DNA of 64,000 nucleotides from CBDAQV01 sp965199335 (GTDB taxonomy: Bacteria; Pseudomonadota; Alphaproteobacteria; CALMVH01), in assembly GCA_965199335.1 (NCBI GenBank), contig CBDAQZ010000003.1, positions 124,001 to 188,000 on the forward strand. Reading direction: 5' to 3'. Of this stretch, positions 8,739-17,600 are shown one piece after another; positions within the stretch are counted from its first letter, which is position 1; each line of letters opens with the position of its first letter. Below the pieces are notes generated by a model. The model was not told the DNA's origin. It saw only the letters and a program-made list of their open reading frames with translations, and did no database searches. The translations under genes were made by a program, and so were the position numbers.

Positions 8739-11041
8739 AGCGCCTGGCCCTTTTTGTCTGGCTGGCGGGCTTGGCACTTTGCATTGCCATTGTTTCACAT
8801 ACTAAGCTCAGCACCGATATGTCGGCCTTCCTTCCCGGTGCGCCGACCCCGGCGCAGCAGGTGCTGGTCGACCAGCTGCACGATGGCACGGTCTCGCGCC
8901 TGATATTGCTGGGCGTTACCGGCGCACCGGTCGAGATGCTGGCGGTACTGTCGAAGGACCTGGCGAAAAGCCTGCGCGCCGAGCCGGATTTCGCATCTGT
9001 CAGCAACGGCGAAGCCGGAGCTTTCGCCGCGGACCACGAATTCCTGTGGAAGAACCGCTACCTTCTAAGCCCCGAAACCACGCCGGACCGTTTCACGCGG
9101 AATGGCCTGCACAACGCGCTCACGCACGACCTTAAGCTGCTAGGCTCGGAAATGTCGGGCTTGGTCGAGCCGATGATCGGCGGCGATCCGACCGGTGCCA
9201 TGCTGGGATTGATCGAAAACTTTTCCAGCGCTTCGCACCCCGCCACAAAGGCAGGCGTATGGGTGTCGAAGGACAGCAGCCGTGCCGTCCTGCTGGTGCA
9301 GACACGGGCCGCGGGATTCGACATCGATGCTCAGCAACAGGGGTTGCAGGCAATCGAGCGGGATTTCGCCGCGGCGAAGCAGGCCTCCGATATCGGCAGC
9401 GCGCATCTGCTTGAAACCGGGCCCGGCGTCTTCGCGGTCCATTCGCGAGATCGGATGAAGGGGGATGCCACGCGCTTTTCCACCATCGCGACACTGCTGG
9501 TCGCCGCGATCCTGCTGGCGGCGTATCGATCGCCCCGCGTTCTGGTGCTGGCTTTGCTTCCAGTCGCCAGCGGCGCCCTGGCGGGCATCGCCATCGTCAG
9601 CCTGGGATACGGCTACGTACACGGCATCACGCTCGGTTTCGGGGTTACGCTGATCGGTGAAGCGGTGGATTACGCGATCTATCTTTTCACGCAGACAGAG
9701 CCAGGCGCGCCGCCCGAAAGCACCCTGCCCCGTATCTGGCCCACATTGCGCCTCGGCATGCTGACCAGCGTCGTCGGGTTCGCGGCGATGCTGTTTTCAA
9801 GCTTCACCGGCTTTGCCCAGCTGGGCCTGTTCACGATTGCCGGGCTGGTCGTCGCCCTGGCCGTGACACGGTATATTCTGCCGCAATTGCTGCCGAAGGA
9901 TTTTGCGACGAGAGGATCGGCAATGACGGGAATGGCAGCCATTGCCGGGCATCTGCCAAAAGCCAGGCCCGCACTTGCCGTCGTCGCCGTGGCGGCGATC
10001 GGAACGCTGTGCTTTCACAGCGGCGGTTTCTGGGAAGACGAGATTTCGAGCATGAGCCCCCTGTCACCCGCCGAGCAGACACTCGACCGCCAGCTACGCC
10101 AGGATACCGGCGCGCCCGATGTGCGCTATCTGCTGGCGATCGCTTCGCCCGACCGCGAACAGGCCCTGCAAGCCAGCGAGACGATGGCCGCGAAACTGCG
10201 TCCGCTTGTCGCGCAGGGCGCGCTTGAAGGTTTTGACTCACCCTCGCAATATCTGCCCAGCGAAGCGGCGCAGAAACTCAGACAGGCGGCCCTGCCCGCA
10301 CCCGACACGGTCAAAGCCGATTTAACGCTGGCGCTGGCTGGATTGCCGTTCAAACCGGATATTTTCCAGTCTTTCCTGAGCGATGTCGAATCCGCACGCA
10401 CCCAGCCTCTTGTCACGCGCCCCACGCTCGACGGCACCGCACTGGGGCTGAAGGTCGACACTTTGCTGGTACAGCGTAGCGATGGCTGGATGGCGATGCT
10501 GTCATTGCATGGGGTGCGCGATCCGGCTGCCGTTGCCGCCGTTGCAAGCGGCAGCAGCGGCGTACTTCTGGATATGAAATCGGAATCCGACAATCTGTTG
10601 CGTCAGTACAGGCGCGAGGCGATCACCCTATCGCTGGTCGGCAGCGTCGCCATTGTCGCGCTGCTGTCGTTCAGCCTGCGTTCACTTCGCCGTGTCGCGC
10701 TGGTTCTGCTGCCATTGGCGCTGGCGGTACTGGTGGTGACGGCGCTGGTCGCCTCCAGCGGCAAGCTGTCGATTTTTACCTTGTTCGGATTGCTGTTGAC
10801 CGTTGCGATCGGGTCGAACTACTGCCTGTTCTTCGAGCGCGAGAAGATCGATCCGGCACATCACGGCCGCACCGTCTCCTCTTTGGTACTGGCCAACCTG
10901 TGCACCGTAATCGGTTTCGGTATATTGTCATTCTCGGGCATACCGGTGCTGCACGGGATCGGCGGTACCGTTGCCATCGGCGCATTCCTGAGCCTGCTTT
11001 TTGCCGCCATTTTGATCCCGCCGCATCGGAGCGCCGCATGA
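8735..11041 (+). CDS. MMPL/RND-family exporter of the aryl-polyene cluster
   Basis: A 768-residue inner-membrane transporter of the MMPL type, predicted to move the aryl-polyene lipid out of the inner membrane. It has the two-fold layout of the family: an N-terminal helix, a large periplasmic domain, a block of five helices (about 245-400), then the same pattern again with a final helix block (about 630-760). Translation starts at a GTG that overlaps the LolA-like stop as GTGA. Its own stop overlaps the lipoprotein start as ATGA. Confidence 0.87.
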   Translation: MKRLALFVWLAGLALCIAIVSHTKLSTDMSAFLPGAPTPAQQVLVDQLHDGTVSRLILLGVTGAPVEMLAVLSKDLAKSLRAEPDFASVSNGEAGAFAADHEFLWKNRYLLSPETTPDRFTRNGLHNALTHDLKLLGSEMSGLVEPMIGGDPTGAMLGLIENFSSASHPATKAGVWVSKDSSRAVLLVQTRAAGFDIDAQQQGLQAIERDFAAAKQASDIGSAHLLETGPGVFAVHSRDRMKGDATRFSTIATLLVAAILLAAYRSPRVLVLALLPVASGALAGIAIVSLGYGYVHGITLGFGVTLIGEAVDYAIYLFTQTEPGAPPESTLPRIWPTLRLGMLTSVVGFAAMLFSSFTGFAQLGLFTIAGLVVALAVTRYILPQLLPKDFATRGSAMTGMAAIAGHLPKARPALAVVAVAAIGTLCFHSGGFWEDEISSMSPLSPAEQTLDRQLRQDTGAPDVRYLLAIASPDREQALQASETMAAKLRPLVAQGALEGFDSPSQYLPSEAAQKLRQAALPAPDTVKADLTLALAGLPFKPDIFQSFLSDVESARTQPLVTRPTLDGTALGLKVDTLLVQRSDGWMAMLSLHGVRDPAAVAAVASGSSGVLLDMKSESDNLLRQYRREAITLSLVGSVAIVALLSFSLRSLRRVALVLLPLALAVLVVTALVASSGKLSIFTLFGLLLTVAIGSNYCLFFEREKIDPAHHGRTVSSLVLANLCTVIGFGILSFSGIPVLHGIGGTVAIGAFLSLLFAAILIPPHRSAA

Positions 11042-12297
11042 GACGCATTGTTCCCTTTATCGCTATCGCGCTGGCGGCGTGCAGTTCATACCCGGCGGCG
11101 CCCGTCCAGCCGGACGAGAAAACCTATTCCGGCCTGTATCCCTATTATGTCGAACAATGCGCGGTTTCCGAGATCAACAAGACGGCGCAGTTCGGCGCCA
11201 CGATCGAAAGCGGAGGCCCGGGCGGGCACTCGTTGCTCTATCTCAGTGGCGTGTGCCGCGACACCAGCGGCGGTTACCCGGTGTTGAAGATGTGCGACGA
11301 CAGCGTGCCCCTGGAGCAGCGCGGCGTCGGTCTCAGCGTCAACGACCATTTTCAAAATGCCAACTGGGTGGCCACGCAGGGCCGCGATTTCTTTTTCCAT
11401 GGCACGGTGAAACCCGGCGAAGGCCTGACCCGCGAGTCCTACGACGCAACCGTGGCGCAGGCGCAGGCGCAGAAAATCTATGATGGCGTCCGGTTCCACG
11501 ACGAGGTTTATGCCGGACAGCCCGCAACGATGAGCCGGCAGGATTACGATTACGACATTTCCATCGGCACCGATTTCGCACCCGACTTCGCCCGCAACCG
11601 CCTGTGTTCCCGCGCGCCGGTTTCGAAGGAGCAGATGCAGGATGCGGTGCGCTACCTCAACCGCCTGAACGCGCCTTATCGCGCGGGCGAAAAGGAATTC
11701 CATTGGGATGTGCTGCGCGATAACTGCACGCACATGGTCCATAATACCGTCGCCGCCGCCGGTGTATGGGATGCGTGGCCGCACAATGACTCGATGATCC
11801 TGGCGGCACTGAATTTTCCGGTTCCCAAGAACGAATTCGTCAACCTGATGCGTCACACCAACGATATGGATCTGAACGATCTGGATGCGCTTTATGCCGA
11901 TCGCACGATCCGCGACGGGCTGATGCATTACGGCTTCCTGCCGGACGAGCCGGGCGCGCTGGCGGAATTCTCGTCGGTCATCGCGCCCAACGATATCTAC
12001 AGCACGCATTCGCGCCTGATTTTCTTCGACGAGGGTGTGCTCGGCACTTACGAACCGCGACTGCGGGATATATTCCTGGAACCCCGCTATACCGATCTGC
12101 GTTCCAATCTCCTCTATTTCTCGGACCTTTATCGCCGTGTCGAGGCAGGACGCAAACCGATGAACGAGTATGCCTTCACCGGCGAGCCGGGTTTCAAAAT
12201 CTTCTATTCCGCCTATTTCGCCTATATCGAGCGGATGAAGCGGCAAACCGACGCCGATATCGATCTGATCGATTCCGCTGCCGTGTCCCGACAATAA
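11038..12297 (+). CDS. Large lipoprotein with a predicted permuted papain-like (DUF4105-like) domain
   Basis: A 419-residue lipoprotein: a short signal peptide ends in LAAC, so Cys15 would be lipidated. Two short motifs stand out, GGHSLLYL (His64) and DNCTHMVHN (Cys230). A histidine motif placed before the cysteine motif is the order found in permuted NlpC/P60 or DUF4105-type papain folds, where a GHT-like motif precedes NCT. I infer a periplasmic or outer-membrane cysteine amidase or acyl hydrolase, but this is not proven. It sits within the APE operon between exporter and ketosynthase, coupled to the exporter by ATGA. Confidence 0.6.
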   Translation: MRRIVPFIAIALAACSSYPAAPVQPDEKTYSGLYPYYVEQCAVSEINKTAQFGATIESGGPGGHSLLYLSGVCRDTSGGYPVLKMCDDSVPLEQRGVGLSVNDHFQNANWVATQGRDFFFHGTVKPGEGLTRESYDATVAQAQAQKIYDGVRFHDEVYAGQPATMSRQDYDYDISIGTDFAPDFARNRLCSRAPVSKEQMQDAVRYLNRLNAPYRAGEKEFHWDVLRDNCTHMVHNTVAAAGVWDAWPHNDSMILAALNFPVPKNEFVNLMRHTNDMDLNDLDALYADRTIRDGLMHYGFLPDEPGALAEFSSVIAPNDIYSTHSRLIFFDEGVLGTYEPRLRDIFLEPRYTDLRSNLLYFSDLYRRVEAGRKPMNEYAFTGEPGFKIFYSAYFAYIERMKRQTDADIDLIDSAAVSRQ

Positions 12298-12310
12298 AGG
12301 ATCGATACAC

Positions 12311-13483
12311 GTGGAGCCCATTGCCCTGACACATTCCACCATCCTGACCTGTATCGGTGCGGGCCGGGAGGAAACCATGGCGGCCCTGCGCGACGAGCGG
12401 AGCGGTTTGGAACCGTGCAACTTCGATACTGTCGACCTGCCGACTTATGTTGGCGAGGTGCCGGATCTGGAAGAACCGGTTGCCGGTGAACTTGCCGCGT
12501 TCGATTGTCGCAACAACCGCCTGGCCGCCAAGGCCCTGCGGCTGGACGGTTTCGCGGATGCCGTCGCTCAAGCGCGCGAAAGATATGGTGCGCATCGCAT
12601 CGGCGTTTTCCTGGGCACCAGCACATCCGGTATCCTGGAAACGGAAATCGCCTATCGCACGCGGGATGCGGGTGCGCTGGCGCCTGGCTTTCCGTATGCC
12701 GAGACCCACAACACGTTTTCGGTCGCCGATTTTGTCCGCCGGTATCTGAAGCTGGATGGCCCCGCCGAAGTCATCTCCGCCGCCTGTGCTTCGACCAGCA
12801 AGGCGTTCGGCAATGCCGCGCGGATGATCGCCGCCGGATTATGCGATGCCGCGATCGTCGGCGGGGCCGACAGCCTGTGCCTGACGACCCTGTACGGCTT
12901 CAACTCGCTGCTGCTGACATCGCCGCAGCCATGCCGCCCGTTCGATCCGCAGCGCGACGGCATCTCCATCGGCGAGGGCGCCGGTTTCGTACTGCTGGAA
13001 AAGCCGCGCGACCGGGACGATGTCCTGTTCATGGGGATTGGTGAAAGCAGCGACGCGCATCACATGTCGACCCCGCATCCCGAAGGGCTGGGCGCGCGTC
13101 TGGCGATGGAGCGGGCCCTGCACTCGGCGGGGCTGCAGGCGGATGACATAGATTACGTGAATCTGCACGGCACCGCGACACGCGTCGGCGATGCCGCGGA
13201 GGACCGGGCGATACTGGATATTTTTGGCGGGCGCACACCGTGCAGTTCGATCAAGGGGTTCACCGGTCACACGCTGGGAGCATCCGGAATCGTGGAGGCG
13301 ATCATCTCGGCCCTGTGCCTGCGTGAAGGCTTCATGCCCGGGACCGTCGGTGCGCAAAGCTTCGATCCGGAGTTGAAGGCAAGTTTACTGCAACACGGCG
13401 AGCAGGCGAATTTGGCGCACGTGATGAGCAATTCCTTCGGCTTCGGCGGCAGCAATTGCAGCCTGATCCTGGGCCGGGCGTGA
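12311..13483 (+). CDS. Beta-ketoacyl-ACP synthase (aryl-polyene ketosynthase)
   Basis: A FabF/KAS II-type condensing enzyme, 390 aa, that elongates the chain with malonyl-ACP. The Cys-His-His triad is visible: AACASTSKA (Cys159), NLHGTAT (His286) and GFTGHTLGA (His320), with the C-terminal NSFGFGGSN loop. The start is a GTG at 12311, 13 nt after the lipoprotein stop. The following gene encodes a chain-length-factor-like partner and overlaps by TGATG, so the two probably form a KS-CLF heterodimer as in known APE systems. Confidence 0.9.
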   Translation: MEPIALTHSTILTCIGAGREETMAALRDERSGLEPCNFDTVDLPTYVGEVPDLEEPVAGELAAFDCRNNRLAAKALRLDGFADAVAQARERYGAHRIGVFLGTSTSGILETEIAYRTRDAGALAPGFPYAETHNTFSVADFVRRYLKLDGPAEVISAACASTSKAFGNAARMIAAGLCDAAIVGGADSLCLTTLYGFNSLLLTSPQPCRPFDPQRDGISIGEGAGFVLLEKPRDRDDVLFMGIGESSDAHHMSTPHPEGLGARLAMERALHSAGLQADDIDYVNLHGTATRVGDAAEDRAILDIFGGRTPCSSIKGFTGHTLGASGIVEAIISALCLREGFMPGTVGAQSFDPELKASLLQHGEQANLAHVMSNSFGFGGSNCSLILGRA

Positions 13484-14274
13484 TGGAAGTTTTCGTCGAG
13501 GGCATCGGCCTGTGTGGCCCCGGCTTCGAAAGCTGGAACGCGGGCAGACGGATATTGTCGGGAGAGATTTCCTACCAATACGCGCCGGCGATCATTCCCG
13601 TGCCTGTCCTGCTGCCGCCCACCGAGCGACGCCGCACGGTACCGACCGTGCGGCTTGCATTGGCGGTCGGCATCGAGGCGCTGGAGAACGCAAGACGAGA
13701 TCCGAAAGGCACCGCCACGGTCTTTGCCTCCTCGGGGGGCGATGGCGAGACGGTGCATTCGATCCTGGACGTGCTTGCCTCCCCCGTTCGCGAGGTGTCA
13801 CCGACGAGGTTTCATAACTCGGTGCACAACGCCCCCTCGGGCTACTGGAACATCGCCGTAGGTTCGCACGAACCGACCACCAGCCTGTGCGCCTACGATG
13901 CCAGCTTCGCCGCCGGCCTTCTGGATGCGGCGGTGCAGGCGACGATCGACCGGCGCGCCGTGTTGCTGGTCGCCTACGACCTGCCCTATCCCGAACCCCT
14001 GGCCAGTGTGCGGCGAATAGAAACCGTATTCGGCGTCGGGCTGGCATTGACGCCGGAGCGAAACGAAAATTCGTTTGCCTGCCTTGCTTTGGAAATCGTA
14101 GCGAATTCCCAGTCGACGGCATCGCGGGATAGAGGCCTCGAACATCTGCGTACCGGCAACCCCGCTGCCCGCAGCCTGTCCTTGCTTGAAGTTCTTGCGC
14201 GCGGGATAGACGGGACTGTCGCCATCGAATATTTGTCCGGCAGCACTATTGCCATAACGGTAGAAGCTCTGTGA
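13483..14274 (+). CDS. Beta-ketoacyl synthase-like chain-length factor (ApeC type)
   Basis: A 263-residue protein resembling only the N-terminal half of a ketosynthase, as in the ApeC/CLF-like family. The segment that would carry the active cysteine reads TSLCAYDASFAAG, with no Cys-His-His triad evident. It would pair with the upstream ketosynthase and help set polyene length. It begins at an ATG within TGATG and its stop overlaps the next start as GTGA. The GTG/ATG coupling along the whole operon suggests one transcript. Confidence 0.8.
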   Translation: MEVFVEGIGLCGPGFESWNAGRRILSGEISYQYAPAIIPVPVLLPPTERRRTVPTVRLALAVGIEALENARRDPKGTATVFASSGGDGETVHSILDVLASPVREVSPTRFHNSVHNAPSGYWNIAVGSHEPTTSLCAYDASFAAGLLDAAVQATIDRRAVLLVAYDLPYPEPLASVRRIETVFGVGLALTPERNENSFACLALEIVANSQSTASRDRGLEHLRTGNPAARSLSLLEVLARGIDGTVAIEYLSGSTIAITVEAL

Positions 14275-14705
14275 TCGGCAAAGATGAAATCGCAAAGCTG
14301 ATCCCGCATGCCGGAGCGATGTGTCTGCTGGAGCAGGTCCTCTGGTGGAACAGCACTGCTATCAGTTGCAAGGCTATCAGCCACACTGACGACAGCAATC
14401 CGCTGCGTGGCGATGGCATGCTTTCAGCATTGTGCGGCATCGAGTATGCCGCACAGGCAATGGCCTTGCATGGCGCATTAGGTGATGCCATTGCCCAGCG
14501 TCCGCGGGCTGGCTATCTTGTCAGCGTACGTGATGTTTCGGTACATGTAGAACGCTTGGACACCCTCGCCACTCCGCTAACAATTAAGGTCAAAAAAGTC
14601 ATGGGGGATGGCAAGCAGGTAATCTACACCTTCGGTATCGGGGCCGGCGATCAATTTCTGATTGGTGGACGCGCCGCCGTGATACTGGAGGTAGACCCCA
14701 GATGA
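14271..14705 (+). CDS. ApeP-like 3-hydroxyacyl-ACP dehydratase
   Basis: A second hotdog-fold dehydratase, 144 aa, of the type that pairs with the shorter ApeI-like enzyme in aryl-polyene clusters. The N-terminus reads IAKLIPHAGAMCLLEQV, with the conserved PH-GAM-L pattern of this family, and later GIEYAAQAMALHGA, which matches the second conserved helix. It starts at a GTG overlapping the CLF stop and ends in an ATGA overlap with the reductase gene. Confidence 0.83.
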   Translation: MIGKDEIAKLIPHAGAMCLLEQVLWWNSTAISCKAISHTDDSNPLRGDGMLSALCGIEYAAQAMALHGALGDAIAQRPRAGYLVSVRDVSVHVERLDTLATPLTIKVKKVMGDGKQVIYTFGIGAGDQFLIGGRAAVILEVDPR

Positions 14706-15421
14706 AAAATGCCTTGGTTACGGGCGGCAGCGGCGCGATCGGCGCTGCGATCTGCCACAAGCTGGCGGCCGACGGCCACCATGTCTATGTCCACGCCAAT
14801 AGCGGCATCGACCGCGCAGCGGCTGTCGTCGCGATGATAACGGATGCGGGCGGATCGGCGGAGGCAATATCCTTCGACGTCGCCGACGCGGCGGAAACGT
14901 CAGGCACCCTTGCCCGCGTACTGGAAGCCGGGCCGATCCAAGTCCTGGTCAACAACGCGGGCATCCATGACGACGCGGTCATGCCCGGCATGCAGGCCGA
15001 ACAATGGCGCCGTGTCATCGACGTATCGCTCAACGGCTTCTTCAACGTGACGCAGCCGTTGCTGATGCCGATGATCGGTACGCGCTGGGGCCGCATCGTG
15101 AATATCTCATCGGTGGCGGCGATCACCGGCAATCGCGGCCAGACGAACTATGCCGCCGCCAAGGCTGGCTTGCATGGCGCGACGAAATCGCTGTCCCTGG
15201 AACTTGCCAGCCGCAACATCACGGTCAACGCCGTCGCACCGGGCATCATCGACAGCCCGATGAGCGAGGGTGCCTTTCCCAAGGAAACGATCGCGCAGCT
15301 GGTGCCGATGAAACGCGCCGGAACTCCCGAGGAAGTCGCCGACCTGGTGGCCTTCCTTGCCTCGGATCGCGCCGCCTATATCTCGGGCCAGATCATCTCG
15401 ATCAATGGCGGGATGATCTAG
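14702..15421 (+). CDS. 3-oxoacyl-ACP reductase, FabG-like (aryl-polyene ketoreductase)
   Basis: A 239-residue short-chain dehydrogenase that would reduce the 3-keto group after each condensation. It shows TGGSGAIG (residues 7-14) for NADP binding, NNAG (84-87), the catalytic Ser in NISS (about 136), Tyr150 and Lys154 in YAAAK, and a C-terminal SGQIISINGGM typical of FabG. It is the last gene of the + strand operon; its 3' end overlaps the convergent glycosyltransferase gene by 20 nt. Confidence 0.92.
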   Translation: MKNALVTGGSGAIGAAICHKLAADGHHVYVHANSGIDRAAAVVAMITDAGGSAEAISFDVADAAETSGTLARVLEAGPIQVLVNNAGIHDDAVMPGMQAEQWRRVIDVSLNGFFNVTQPLLMPMIGTRWGRIVNISSVAAITGNRGQTNYAAAKAGLHGATKSLSLELASRNITVNAVAPGIIDSPMSEGAFPKETIAQLVPMKRAGTPEEVADLVAFLASDRAAYISGQIISINGGMI

Positions 15422-16169
15422 TCCGGCGTCCCAATAGCATCGGTAGCCTGATCGCAAATCCGCAGAACAGGCGCAGATGCATCCAGCTCAATAGCAGATT
15501 GTCGCGGATGTAGTTGAAATGGGAAACGCCGCCTTCCTGCTTGTGGAAATAATGCACCGGAGCGGGGATGTTGAGGGGCTTCAGCCCCCGCCAGCATAAA
15601 CGAACGGCGGTTTCGGCATCGAAATCGAAGCGCCTCGCCCAGCGGCCGTTTTCCATCACCGCAAGCAGGTCGCGTATCGGATAGACGCGCATGCCGAACA
15701 ACGAATCGCCGATGCCCGCCCATAATGTTTCGACGTTCGCCCACCAATTGCACAATTTGCGAAACAGCACACGTTCCCATGGTGCACTATCGTCGAAAAC
15801 CGGCTTGCCTAGGATCAGCGCCTCGGGATTTTCCATCGAGGCCGTCATGAACGGCGCGATGCAGGCAGGTGAATGCTGCCCATCGGAATCCATCGTCAAC
15901 GCATGGGTATATCCCGCCCCCGCCGCTTCGCGCAGGCCATGCAAAATAGCCGCGCCCTTGCCTCGGTTTCTTTCCAGCCTCGATATTTGCAATCCCGGAA
16001 ATTCGGCGAGGCGGCGTTCCAGTTCCTCGCCCGTGCCGTCGGTGCTGCCATCGATCACGACCCAGACCGGAGTCCATGCGGCGCAGGCGTCGCGCACGGT
16101 CTCGAACAGTTTGGGGCCGGTGTTGTAGCTGGGGATCAGGACAAGATGGCTGGAACTCTCACCGCACAA
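15402..16169 (-). CDS. Family 2 glycosyltransferase of the aryl-polyene locus
   Basis: A GT-A fold glycosyltransferase of 255 aa. It shows PSYNTG near the N-terminus, VIDGSTDGT (about 38-46), and the metal-binding DSDGQH (94-99). A GT2 enzyme is a regular member of APE clusters, where it may decorate the aryl head group or its lipid anchor. The only usable start is TTG at 16169, 1 nt after the upstream flavoprotein stop, so expression likely depends on coupling. A hydrophobic C-terminal segment suggests membrane association. Confidence 0.85.
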   Translation of the reverse strand: MCGESSSHLVLIPSYNTGPKLFETVRDACAAWTPVWVVIDGSTDGTGEELERRLAEFPGLQISRLERNRGKGAAILHGLREAAGAGYTHALTMDSDGQHSPACIAPFMTASMENPEALILGKPVFDDSAPWERVLFRKLCNWWANVETLWAGIGDSLFGMRVYPIRDLLAVMENGRWARRFDFDAETAVRLCWRGLKPLNIPAPVHYFHKQEGGVSHFNYIRDNLLLSWMHLRLFCGFAIRLPMLLGRRTRSSRH

Positions 16170-16170
16170 C

Positions 16171-17526
16171 TCAAGCCGCTTCCATCTCTGCCGCTTCCTT
16201 CGCCATCGGCGCGGCCTGTCCGCTATGTACGGCTTCCGGCTTGATGCCGCGCAGCTTCAATATCGCGGCGTTCATGTAATAGACGCCCTTGAACAGGCGC
16301 AACCGCGTATGGATGGGCGAGCGGGGCGAAACATCGCCAGCCAACAGCGACAACACCGCCTCCTCCATCCGCAGGATGTTTTGCGGGTTCATGAACAGGT
16401 TGCGGATCGCGGGCCGGTTAATGCGATAGATGAACCACGAGAATGTCTTGATCGCATAGCGCACATCGCGGCTGAAGCGCCGCTTCGCGCGCGCGGCATT
16501 GGCAGGATTGCGCAGGCATTCGGTCACGACATCGGCGCCCAGAGATCCGCTGCGCATGGCAAGATAGACACCGCTGGAGAATACCGGATCGACAAATGCA
16601 AAGGCATCGCCCACCATCAGATAGCTTGGCCCCGACATGCGCGACGAGCTGTATGAGTAATTGCCCGTCGCCGTGGGTTCGCCCATCAACTGCGCATGTT
16701 CGAGACGGTCTGCCAGCGGCGGTGCAAGAGCGATCGTGTCTTGCAGGAACTGCGTCAGATCGGTTTTTCGCGTCTTGATGTATTCGGGCCTGCAGACCGC
16801 CCCTATGCTTGTCGTGCCGTCGCTGAGCGGGATGAACCAGATCCAGCCGCCGTCGAACCAGAAGATCGAAATGTTGCCTTCCTTGTCGCCCTCGAGGCGT
16901 TTTGCGCCGGTGAAGTGACCGTATATCGCGGCGCTGTTGTTGCGGCGGTTGCGCCGTTTCAGCTGCATCTTGCCGGCCAGCAGCGTTTCGCGGCCGGTGG
17001 CGTCGACGAAGAACCTGGCGCGCCATGTGCAGGCATTCCCGACGGCATCACGGCCAGCCACGACTGCCCCGCCTTCCGGGAGAAATTCGACGTCGGTAAT
17101 ACGGCATCCCTCCGATACGTGGGCACCCTTCGCCGCGGCGTTCTTCAACAGGATGTGGTCGAATTCCGAACGCCGCACCTGATAGGAATACGACTTCGCC
17201 TTGTCCCACGAGCGCCCGAACTCCAGACACTGGGTGCCTTTTTCATGATAGGGCGACACGAATTCGATCCCCAGCTTCAGCATGCCCATCCGCTTGACTT
17301 CCTCGGCCACGCCCAGCGTCTCGAACAGGGGAACGTTATATGGCAGCAGCGACTCGCCGATATGGAAACGAGGATGGATGTCCTTGTCGGCCAGCGCGAC
17401 ATCGAATCCGCGTTCCGCCAGCAGGGCGGCAATGGTGGATCCCGCGGGTCCTCCGCCGGCAACGAAGACATCGCATTTGGTTTCGCTATCCATGCCTGAA
17501 AGTGCGGCGGCGCTGGCGTCCGGCAT
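16171..17526 (-). CDS. FAD-dependent halogenase-like oxidoreductase
   Basis: A flavoprotein of 451 aa in the tryptophan-halogenase/geranylgeranyl-reductase-like group. It shows GGGPAGS (about 24-30) for FAD binding, GES (about 57-59), and GDAFAFVDPVFSSGV near residue 310. A WIWFIP segment (about 228-233) matches the WxWxIP motif used to recognise FADH2-dependent halogenases. The start is the ATG at 17526, which has AGGAG seven bases upstream; the ATG at 17541 lacks such a site. It shares a transcript with the GT2 gene. Halogenation of the pigment is possible but is inference; the family also holds non-halogenating enzymes. Confidence 0.8.
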   Translation of the reverse strand: MPDASAAALSGMDSETKCDVFVAGGGPAGSTIAALLAERGFDVALADKDIHPRFHIGESLLPYNVPLFETLGVAEEVKRMGMLKLGIEFVSPYHEKGTQCLEFGRSWDKAKSYSYQVRRSEFDHILLKNAAAKGAHVSEGCRITDVEFLPEGGAVVAGRDAVGNACTWRARFFVDATGRETLLAGKMQLKRRNRRNNSAAIYGHFTGAKRLEGDKEGNISIFWFDGGWIWFIPLSDGTTSIGAVCRPEYIKTRKTDLTQFLQDTIALAPPLADRLEHAQLMGEPTATGNYSYSSSRMSGPSYLMVGDAFAFVDPVFSSGVYLAMRSGSLGADVVTECLRNPANAARAKRRFSRDVRYAIKTFSWFIYRINRPAIRNLFMNPQNILRMEEAVLSLLAGDVSPRSPIHTRLRLFKGVYYMNAAILKLRGIKPEAVHSGQAAPMAKEAAEMEAA

Positions 17527-17600
17527 ATGTTCGCTCCTCATTTTCGACAGGACGCCTTTTTAACTTGAGTTCGCCGGTATGCCTACTAAAAACCTGCATA

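Noticed and set aside
11086..12420. Antisense ORF (444 codons) opposite the papain-like lipoprotein and ketosynthase
   Set aside because: Spans two well supported genes on the other strand and has no motif.
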